Assembly (NCBI RefSeq): GCF_001423085.1
Contig: NZ_LMNU01000001.1
Coordinates: 1,122,897 to 1,186,896, forward strand
DNA from: Methylobacterium sp. Leaf125
GTDB taxonomy: Bacteria > Pseudomonadota > Alphaproteobacteria > Rhizobiales > Beijerinckiaceae
DNA length: 64,000 nucleotides
Reading direction: 5' to 3'
Shown here: piece after piece, positions 7,741-14,696 of the stretch
Layout: each line of letters begins with the position of its first letter
Numbering within the stretch: the stretch's first letter is position 1
The notes under the pieces: model-generated
What the model was told of the DNA's origin: nothing
Seen by the model: only the letters and a program-made list of their open reading frames with translations
Database searches by the model: none
Program-made: the position numbers and the translations under genes

Positions 7741-9570
7741 CTATCGCCGCAGGGCTGCCGCCAGGGATCCCGGCGAATGGTATGCCGCGGTGGGCGTGAC
7801 ATCCACTTCCTGCATGAATTTGGCGACCGTCATCGTGGCAAGATCCATCGCCAGCATGTCGTTGACGATCGACTCGTAGCGATCATTGAGGAGCGTCGAG
7901 GTTGGATCCAGGCGTGAGATCAGCACAAGTCCCGTGGGTGCGGAATCCAAGCAGAGGATGTTGAGATCTGTCCGGTGACGCTTGAGCGCGAGAACCGTCC
8001 TCCATACGTCGCCGGTCCACCAGCCGCCCCTGTGCGGTGCGATCGGCGGTGTTCCGTTCTGGGTTCGATCCGTCATGGGTATCTCGACCGGAATGCAGTC
8101 GTGAAGGGCGATGACACCGAACGGCGCCGAATGTCGTTCCGCGTTCATGAAGTCGCGGAGCAGAAACTCGCAGTGATGCATCCCATCGAGGAACGTGAAA
8201 TCGAGGGCAGATCCCAGCAACGCCTCCGGTGTATAATCCCGGAAGAATGTATCGCTCTCCAGTTGATAGAACAGACACACAGATTTTTCGCCGATCACTT
8301 CCGAGGTGATCTGGAATTTGGGATCGATCGCAATGGATGGGGATCGCGAGAGCGCCAGTGTTCCTCCGGTCAGCGTGCCGATTTCCAGATAGGCTGCGGG
8401 GCTCAGTTCGTGATGAAGCTTGGTTAATGTGTCCCGATAGCTTTCTCCGGCGAGATCAGGCAAGCAATTGGCATTGTAAATCATAGCTGAACCCGTGAGC
8501 GATTTGTCTGCAAAGGCGAGTCCGGGAATTTTGTTGCGCGTCGGGAGGCTGGAAATTTCTAAAAGCTCTCGGGCGAACCGGTTTATATCTTTGATCTTCC
8601 GGGAGCAGATATAGCCTGAAATCTCTATATTCTCAATATTATCGAACGGATAGAGATATCTTGTGTCTGAGGCGTTGAGTTTGTCGAGTATCAAGAAGTT
8701 CGTGTTGATGAATTTATCCAGAGTTATACAAGTTATTCGAGGTCTTTGCCGCGAAAAGATATGGTTGTGGAATGCCGACCCGGCGAAACCAAAAATATTC
8801 TGGCGATTCGAAAATAGATCGATCTGTTGTGGAAGGGTAAGTTGTTCCGGGTAAACGATATCGAATCCGAACGAGACCAGAACCTCTTCCAGTTCGGCCT
8901 CGTTGGCGATGTGGGCGACGCTATTGATGCCCATACGGGATTTGGAGAGCCAGACCGGTCGGGGCTCGCTCTCCAAGGGAGCACCCTCTCCCAGGGCGTC
9001 CCCGATCCGGCGCATGGGGGGAAGAAACGCCTCGTGGGCGAGTTTCTGTTCGAGGAAGGCAGGAGCGGGGATCGTCAGATTCCGGAAGCGGACCTCGTTC
9101 GTTGGCGCCACGAACCGTTCGGGCTTCAAGCCCAGCGCGGACGTAAGAACGCCCATATACCCGCGAAAATGGTCGTGGATCGCATGGTCGGAGTGGCAGA
9201 GCAGAGGCTGATCGACGTTGTCCGGCTGCGCCGCGAACCACGCTCTCGCGAGGCTGCCGACGAGAAAATGGCCGTAGTGCGGGATCAAGGCCCCGAAATA
9301 AATGTGCTCGGCCTGTTCGACATCGAGGCTCCGACCGCTCAAGTCGCGTGCAGGGCTTTGGCCGATCAATTGCAGTTCTGGGCCGCGCCGGTAGGCTGCC
9401 TCAAGTATGAGATTGCCATCCGTCGTATAAACACCCCAAGACGGATCGCCGGCGAAAAAGACATCTCGCGGGAAGGGCGCATATACACAATCGACGTTGT
9501 TTAAGACAGCGGGGTTTTCCGGCTTCACTTCCACTTCGCCGAAATATGCCAAAGAGGATAAAAAGGGCAT
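7741..9570 (-). CDS. Fusion of GT61-type glycosyltransferase and SAM-dependent methyltransferase
   Basis: A 609-residue two-domain protein. Residues about 20-310 resemble the GT61/DUF563 glycosyltransferases: the HYGHFLVGSLARAW segment (98-111), WLSKSRMG (207-214) and GFAGSAFHN (261-269) match the conserved blocks of that family. Residues about 370-560 form a class I methyltransferase of the Methyltransf_24 kind: YLEIGTLTGGT (394-404) is the SAM-binding loop, followed by the acidic AIDPKF and DFTFLDGMHH, then GVIALHDC. It probably builds and methylates a surface glycan, which is inference. Base composition is clearly lower in GC around 8560-8850 than in neighbours, a sign of transfer. It stands alone. 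Confidence 0.8.
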   Translation of the reverse strand: MPFLSSLAYFGEVEVKPENPAVLNNVDCVYAPFPRDVFFAGDPSWGVYTTDGNLILEAAYRRGPELQLIGQSPARDLSGRSLDVEQAEHIYFGALIPHYGHFLVGSLARAWFAAQPDNVDQPLLCHSDHAIHDHFRGYMGVLTSALGLKPERFVAPTNEVRFRNLTIPAPAFLEQKLAHEAFLPPMRRIGDALGEGAPLESEPRPVWLSKSRMGINSVAHIANEAELEEVLVSFGFDIVYPEQLTLPQQIDLFSNRQNIFGFAGSAFHNHIFSRQRPRITCITLDKFINTNFLILDKLNASDTRYLYPFDNIENIEISGYICSRKIKDINRFARELLEISSLPTRNKIPGLAFADKSLTGSAMIYNANCLPDLAGESYRDTLTKLHHELSPAAYLEIGTLTGGTLALSRSPSIAIDPKFQITSEVIGEKSVCLFYQLESDTFFRDYTPEALLGSALDFTFLDGMHHCEFLLRDFMNAERHSAPFGVIALHDCIPVEIPMTDRTQNGTPPIAPHRGGWWTGDVWRTVLALKRHRTDLNILCLDSAPTGLVLISRLDPTSTLLNDRYESIVNDMLAMDLATMTVAKFMQEVDVTPTAAYHSPGSLAAALRR

Positions 9571-9879
9571 TTGGCATCCGCCGCAGGTGTTTGATCTGAC
9601 TAGACAGCGTCTAGCAGCAAAAATGTCAACTGCGATCGCGGACCGAAGCGGGGATAGCCTTCAGGGTATCTGGTAATAGGGTGCGCGCGTTACTGTTATC
9701 CCGCGTTCCTCAGGGCCTTCACAGGGTAGCGTCCCGGAACGGGTCGGCTCCCTTGATTTTCGCTTCTCCTGAAGGAAGGGCGTCGGGTGACGCTCCGGGG
9801 CCTGGACTGGCGGCCCTGGCCGAGGGGTCCCCGAGGGGCCGAGGTCCTGGTGGCGAGCGGGCTGGCGTTTCCTTCGCCC
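9571..9879. other. Intergenic region upstream of GT61 fusion, downstream of permease
   Basis: About 310 bp without a convincing gene. The part next to 9571 is AT-rich and probably carries the promoter of the leftward fusion gene. The part from about 9720 to 9880 is GC-rich with runs such as GAGGGGTCCCCGAGGGG but no clean terminator. Confidence 0.4.
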
Positions 9880-11301
9880 TCAGGGGACTGGATCGGAGAT
9901 AGGCTGCACGGCCACCGGGTCCGGGGTCGCCAGCCCCTTCGCCGCGAGCACGGCCAGCAACATCAGGACGAGGAAGATCGCGAAGATCACCGGGTTGTAG
10001 ACGACCAGGGCGACGAAGCAGATCGCCGCCATGACGAGTGCGAAGGCGGGCGCCGCCGGGTAGAGCGGCGCGCGATAGGGACGGGCGAGGCCCGGCTCGA
10101 TCCGGCGCAGCCGGAACAGGCTCGCCAGGCTCATCCCGTACATCACCAGCGCGCCGAACACCGCCATGGTGACGATGCTGGCCGTGAGGGACTGGCCCGC
10201 GAGGGTCACGAGGTTGTCGCTGTAGATCGCCGCGATCCCGACGACGCCCCCGGCGAGGGTGGCGATGTGCGGCGTGCGGAAGCGCGGGTGCAATCGGGCG
10301 AGTCCGCGGGGCAGGAAGCCGGCGCGGGCCAGGGCGTAGATCTGGCGCGAATAGCCCATGATGATGCCGTGGAACGAGGCGACGAGGCCGAACAGGCCGA
10401 GCCAGACCAGCATGTGCAGCCAGCCGCTGGATTCGCCCACCACGCCCTTCATCGCCTGGGGCAGGGGATCGTTGAGATTGCTGAGGATCCGCCAATCGCC
10501 CGCGCCGCCGGCGAAGATCATCACGCCGAAGGCCAGGGCCGTCAGGGTCAGCACGCCCGTGATGTAAGCGATGGGGATGGTGCGCCTGGGGTCCTTGGCC
10601 TCCTCGGCGGCCATCGCCACGCCCTCGATGGCGAGGAAGAACCAGATCGCGAACGGGATCGCGGCGAACATGCCGCCGATCGCCGGCAGGCCGAACCGGT
10701 CCGCGCCGGCCCAGCCGTTGGCGGCGAAGTTCGACCAGGCGAAGGCCGGGGCGACGACCCCCATGAAGACCAGGAGTTCCGCCACCGCCAGGATCGTCAC
10801 GAACAGCTCGAAGGTCGCGGCAATCTGCACCCCGACGATGTTGAGGGTCATGAAGACGAGGTAGGCGCCCAGGGCCGCGTGCTTCGGATCGAGGCCGGGG
10901 AACTGCACGTTCAGATAGGCCCCGATCGCCAGGGCGATGGCGGGCGGGGCGAACACGAACTCGATCAGCGTGGCGTAGCCGGCGATGCAGCCGCCCACCG
11001 GCCCGAAGGCGCGCCGGCTGTAGGCGAAGGGCCCGCCGGCCTGCGGGATCGCCGTGGTGAGTTCGGTGAAGCTGAAGATGAAGGCGACGTACATCGCCGC
11101 CACGGCCATGGTGGTGATGAGGAAGCCCAGGGTCCCGGCGGAGGCCCAGCCGTAGCTCCAGCCGAAATACTCGCCCGAGATGACGAGCCCGACCGCGATG
11201 CCCCAGAGGTGGAAGGCGTTCAGGCCCTTGTGAAGTCCGTTCGTCTCGGTCTGCAACGCCCAGGCTCCGTCCGCTCGCCCGCCGCGGGCGGAGCGCCTCA
11301 A
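9880..11301 (-). CDS. eat: Amino acid/ethanolamine permease of the APC superfamily
   Basis: A 473-residue inner-membrane transporter with about twelve hydrophobic segments. It matches the ethanolamine permease subfamily: LHKGLNAFHLWGIAVGLVISGEYFGW near the N-terminus, FTELTTAIPQAGGPFAYSRRAFGP, and FLAIEGVAMAAEEAKDPRRTIP in the middle are characteristic. Length is normal for the family. It probably imports ethanolamine by proton symport. No ethanolamine ammonia-lyase genes are adjacent, so the catabolic link is not visible here, and another amine or amino acid is possible. The first ATG is used; the true start may be slightly downstream at the LQTETNGLHKG region. Confidence 0.85.
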   Translation of the reverse strand: MRRSARGGRADGAWALQTETNGLHKGLNAFHLWGIAVGLVISGEYFGWSYGWASAGTLGFLITTMAVAAMYVAFIFSFTELTTAIPQAGGPFAYSRRAFGPVGGCIAGYATLIEFVFAPPAIALAIGAYLNVQFPGLDPKHAALGAYLVFMTLNIVGVQIAATFELFVTILAVAELLVFMGVVAPAFAWSNFAANGWAGADRFGLPAIGGMFAAIPFAIWFFLAIEGVAMAAEEAKDPRRTIPIAYITGVLTLTALAFGVMIFAGGAGDWRILSNLNDPLPQAMKGVVGESSGWLHMLVWLGLFGLVASFHGIIMGYSRQIYALARAGFLPRGLARLHPRFRTPHIATLAGGVVGIAAIYSDNLVTLAGQSLTASIVTMAVFGALVMYGMSLASLFRLRRIEPGLARPYRAPLYPAAPAFALVMAAICFVALVVYNPVIFAIFLVLMLLAVLAAKGLATPDPVAVQPISDPVP

Positions 11302-11334
11302 GCAAGAGCGCTGCCGTCCGGAAGCGCTGGCGCC

Positions 11335-11382
11335 CGAGAGCGCGTGTGTCCGAGAGCGCGTGTGTCCGAGAGCGCCTGTGTC
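11335..11382. repeat. Three tandem 16-bp units upstream of the permease gene
   Basis: Units CGAGAGCGCGTGTGTC at 11335-11350 and 11351-11366 are identical; the third (11367-11382) has one change. Degenerate related pieces (AGGAGCGCTG, AAGAGCGCTG, GAAGCGCTGG) flank them. They lie in the 132-bp gap before the leftward permease gene, where its promoter or leader would be. Confidence 0.8.
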
Positions 11383-11433
11383 CAGGAGCGCTGCGGGCTC
11401 ATCTCCCGGGGCGGAGGGCCGGCACCGGCGCGC

Positions 11434-12633
11434 TCAGGCGGCGCTGGCGCGGGCCCGCAGGCGACGCCAGGGGCTGCGGCCGGACGGCTCGGACGCCTTC
11501 GTCCGGATGTCCATCGGATTGCCGCGCCAGACGATGGCGCCCCGCATCCAGGCGCTGACCCACAGGGCGGGCACCAGGGTGTCGCGGATCAGGAAGGCGA
11601 GGAGAAGCCGGGGCTGACGGTACCAGCGCGCCCGGGCGGCCAGGCCGATCTCGGCCCCGTACCACAGGGCGGCGAGCCCGAGGAGGAGGCCGGCCAATGC
11701 CAGAGAGGGCGCGGCCGCGAGGGCGAGGGCGAAGGGCAGGAGCGGGCCACAGCCGATCTCGGGGGCGAAGAACAGGGGGAAGGTGACCCGGCGCAGGCGG
11801 GCCCAGCGCAGCTGCCGGGACCAGACCTCCGCGAGGGTGCGCTGTCCGAGGGGCTGGTCGAAGGGGGCGGCCACGAGGTGGACCTGCGCGCCCGCCGCCC
11901 GCACGAGCTTCGTCGCCGCCGCATCCTCGGCGATCTCGGCCGCCAGGGCCCGGATACCGCCACGGGCCTCCAGGAAGGGCTTGTGCCAGAGCATGCTCTT
12001 GCCCTGGGCGAAGCCGAGGCCGAGGGCCTCGCCGGTATATTGCCAGCGCGCCTGCAGGGTGTTGAGGAAGGCGCATTCCACCGCGGCGAACAGGCCGGTG
12101 GGGCGGGCCCCGATCGGTGTCGAGCAGACGAGACCGGTGTTCGGGCGCCACGCCGCCTGCAGCTGCTGCAGGTAATCCGGCGGCATCGCGACGTTCGAGT
12201 CGGCGAGCACCACCCAGTCGTGGCGGGCCGCCTCCCAGCCACGGACGCAATTGTTGAGCTTCGGGTTGTCGCTGATCCGCTCGTCGCCGACGATCAGGCG
12301 GGCCGGCACCCGCGGATGCGCCGCCATCAGGCGCTCCAGCAGCGGCACGATGGGGTCGGCCCCGTGCGCCACGCAGAAGATCAGCTCGTAGTCCGGATAG
12401 GCGAGATGGAAGCCGCGCGTCAGCAGCTCCTCGCTGAAGGCCTCGACGCCGCAGACCGGCCGCACCAGGGAGAGGGGGGCACCTTCGGGAAACACCGACG
12501 CGCCGTTGCGCCGGCCGATCCGCAGGGCCGCCACCGCGATGCCGGCGAGGTTGATGAGGGTCAGGGCGACGCAGAGCCAGAGGGCGACCGCAGCGCCCGG
12601 CTCCGACAGCTCCCGCATCGCCTGATCCCACAT
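11434..12633 (-). CDS. Ceramide-glucosyltransferase-like GT21 glycosyltransferase
   Basis: About 399 residues. A hydrophobic N-terminal segment (ALWLCVALTLINLAGIAVAAL) is followed by a GT-A catalytic domain and C-terminal membrane segments, the layout of GT21 ceramide glucosyltransferases and HpnI-type enzymes. Visible motifs: the LVRPVCGVE entry strand, VLADSNVAMPPDY as the metal-binding D2 motif, AEDAAATKLV as D3, and RQLRW as the (Q/R)xxRW motif. It likely transfers a sugar from a nucleotide sugar to a lipid on the cytoplasmic face of the inner membrane. The start at MWDQAMREL is chosen since the upstream open frame is Pro/Ser-rich and unlike the family; an ATG 11 codons earlier is possible. 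It is divergent from the FAD oxidoreductase gene. Confidence 0.82.
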   Translation of the reverse strand: MWDQAMRELSEPGAAVALWLCVALTLINLAGIAVAALRIGRRNGASVFPEGAPLSLVRPVCGVEAFSEELLTRGFHLAYPDYELIFCVAHGADPIVPLLERLMAAHPRVPARLIVGDERISDNPKLNNCVRGWEAARHDWVVLADSNVAMPPDYLQQLQAAWRPNTGLVCSTPIGARPTGLFAAVECAFLNTLQARWQYTGEALGLGFAQGKSMLWHKPFLEARGGIRALAAEIAEDAAATKLVRAAGAQVHLVAAPFDQPLGQRTLAEVWSRQLRWARLRRVTFPLFFAPEIGCGPLLPFALALAAAPSLALAGLLLGLAALWYGAEIGLAARARWYRQPRLLLAFLIRDTLVPALWVSAWMRGAIVWRGNPMDIRTKASEPSGRSPWRRLRARASAA

Positions 12634-12794
12634 CCGCGACGTCTCCCGTCCGCGAAGCCCCGACATCGCAGCCCGGCGCGGGCTGGACACCGCGTCGCGT
12701 CCCGGACTGCACAGCGCCCCTAACAGCCGTGCTGCTTCAGTCGTATGACAATCTCGGATCACGAGGGGGGACACGGGTGACGGGACCGGCGCAG

Positions 12795-13742
12795 ATGGCG
12801 ATACCGGCACAAGTGGCGATCGTGGGGGCCGGGATGGCGGGGGCCAGCGCGGCACGCCGTCTGCACGAGGCCGGGTTCTCCGTCGCGGTGTTCGACAAGG
12901 GCCGGCAGCCGGGCGGCCGCATGGCGAACCGCCGCGACCGCGAGAGCGGGCTGAGTTTCGACCACGGCGCGCAGGTGATGCGGGCGCACGGCCCCGCTTT
13001 CCGCGCCCGCCTGGCCGACTGGGAAGCCCGCGGCCTCGTCGCGCCCTACGAGGCGCCCGGCCGCGTCACCGCCGTACCCGACATGACCGCGCCCGTGCGC
13101 GATCTCCTCGCAGGCCTCGACGTGCAGGTCGCCCGCACCGTCACCGCCCTGGCGCGGGCCGACCGGGGCTGGCGCCTGACGCTGGCGGAGGCCGGCGAGG
13201 ACCGGCATTTCGACGCAGTCGTCCTGACGCTGCCGGGCCCGCAGGCCCTGCGCCTCCTCGCCGCCAGCGGCCTCGCATTGCCCGGGGTTGCGCGGGCCAC
13301 CTACGCGCCGTGCTGGTCGCTGATGCTGACCTGCGGGCGGGACCTGCCCTTCGCGGGCGACGTCCTGCGCCCCGCGGATGGACCGGTCGCCGCGCTGTTC
13401 CGCGAGGGTGCGAAGCCGGGGCGCCCGACGGCGCCCGCCGCCTACACCGTCCATGCCACGCCCGACTGGTCCAAGACGCATCTCGAAGACACCCCGGAGG
13501 CCGTGCGGGCCGCCTTGCTCGCCGCCGTCGCCGACCTGTTCGGCGGACCCATCGCCTCCCTGCAGGCCCGCGCCCATCGCTGGCGCTACGCCCTCGTGGA
13601 GGAGACCTGCGGCGCACCCTGCCTCTACGATCCGGTCCAGCGTCTCGGCTATGCCGGCGACGGCTGCCTCGGGCCGCGCATCGAGGCCGCCCATGACAGC
13701 GGGCTCGCCCTGGCGGACCGGCTGATCGCGGATCTCCCATGA
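12795..13742 (+). CDS. FAD-dependent amine oxidoreductase, renalase-like
   Basis: About 315 residues. It begins with a Rossmann FAD-binding fold, VAIVGAGMAGASAARRL, followed by VFDKGRQPGGRMANRR, the conserved GG and R-containing block of the renalase/flavin amine oxidase superfamily. Near the C-terminus, LGYAGDGCLGPRIEAAHDSG is the second FAD-contact motif. The protein is cytosolic. Bacterial renalases oxidise isomeric dihydro-NAD(P) species, which is a possible role; the exact substrate is not shown by sequence. The start at MAIPAQVAIVG is chosen because the fold begins there; an in-frame ATG 22 codons earlier exists. The histone-deacetylase-fold gene follows after 10 bp, so the two are probably co-transcribed. 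Confidence 0.85.
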   Translation: MAIPAQVAIVGAGMAGASAARRLHEAGFSVAVFDKGRQPGGRMANRRDRESGLSFDHGAQVMRAHGPAFRARLADWEARGLVAPYEAPGRVTAVPDMTAPVRDLLAGLDVQVARTVTALARADRGWRLTLAEAGEDRHFDAVVLTLPGPQALRLLAASGLALPGVARATYAPCWSLMLTCGRDLPFAGDVLRPADGPVAALFREGAKPGRPTAPAAYTVHATPDWSKTHLEDTPEAVRAALLAAVADLFGGPIASLQARAHRWRYALVEETCGAPCLYDPVQRLGYAGDGCLGPRIEAAHDSGLALADRLIADLP

Positions 13743-13752
13743 GCCTGTCACG

Positions 13753-14655
13753 ATGAGCCTGCCCATCGTCTTCCACCCGGCCTACGAAGCGACCCTGCCG
13801 GAGGGCCATCGCTTCCCGATGCGCAAGTACGGGCGCTTGGCCGAGCTCCTGACGGAACGGGGATTGGTCCCGGGCGGCTTCGCGCGGCCGGAGCCGGCCG
13901 GGGCCGACCTCCTCGTCGCCGCCCACGAGCGCGCCTACGTGGAGGCCGTGCTCGCCCTAAACGTCTCCCGCGAGATCGAGCGCAATATCGGCCTGCCCGT
14001 GGGCGCCTCGGTGGTGGCCCGTTCCTGCGCCTCGGTGGGCGGCACCCTGCTGGCGGCCCGCCTCGCCCTGGCGCACGGCCTCGCGGGCAGCACCGCCGGG
14101 GGCAGCCACCATGCCCGGCGCGAGACCGGCGCCGGCTTCTGCATCTTCAACGACGTGGCGGTGGCCGCCCGGACCCTGCACGCCGAGGGCAGCATCGCCC
14201 GGGCCCTGGTGGTGGATTGCGACGTCCACCAGGGCGACGGCACCGCCGATTGCCTCGGCGGGACGCCCGACCTGTTCACCCTCTCGATCCATGCCGAGAA
14301 GAACTACCCGACGCGCAAGATCGCCGGCGACCGCGATGTCGGCTTGCCCGACGGCGTCGACGATGCCGGCTATCTCGCGGTGCTCGAGGCCCATGTCGGG
14401 CCGCTGCTCGATGCCCTGCGCCCCGACATCGTGTTCTACAATGCCGGCGTCGACCCGCATCGCGACGACCGCCTCGGCCGTCTCGACCTCACCGATGCGG
14501 GCCTGCTGGCGCGTGACCGCTTCGTCGTCGGCGAGGCGCATCGGCGGGGCATCCCCTTCGTCGGGGTGATCGGCGGCGGCTACGCCACCGACATCGATGT
14601 GCTCGCGGCCCGTCACGCCCTGGTCTTCGAAGCCATGGCCGAACGGGCGGCCTGA
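13753..14655 (+). CDS. Histone deacetylase family (arginase-deacetylase fold) enzyme
   Basis: A 300-residue single-domain zinc hydrolase. The catalytic His pair is in GGSHHARR, followed by GFCIFNDVAVAA. Zinc ligands are Asp and His in DCDVHQGDG and Asp in NAGVDPHRDDRLGRL; the transition-state Gly-rich GGGYATDI lies near the end. This pattern is that of bacterial class IV-like or acetoin-utilisation-like deacetylases acting on small molecules such as acetylpolyamines or on lysine side chains. It is cytosolic. It lies just downstream of the FAD amine oxidoreductase, which would fit joint handling of an amine, but that is inference. Confidence 0.92.
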   Translation: MSLPIVFHPAYEATLPEGHRFPMRKYGRLAELLTERGLVPGGFARPEPAGADLLVAAHERAYVEAVLALNVSREIERNIGLPVGASVVARSCASVGGTLLAARLALAHGLAGSTAGGSHHARRETGAGFCIFNDVAVAARTLHAEGSIARALVVDCDVHQGDGTADCLGGTPDLFTLSIHAEKNYPTRKIAGDRDVGLPDGVDDAGYLAVLEAHVGPLLDALRPDIVFYNAGVDPHRDDRLGRLDLTDAGLLARDRFVVGEAHRRGIPFVGVIGGGYATDIDVLAARHALVFEAMAERAA

Positions 14656-14696
14656 GCGGGCACGTCTTCGGTCGTCGCGGCGCGGCGCCGGGGACC

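Noticed and set aside
9787..12723. Very long open frame on the plus strand opposite the permease and GT21 genes
   Set aside because: It is an antisense shadow caused by high GC and codon bias; the product is Gly/Arg/Glu-rich with no domain, and the minus-strand genes are clear.
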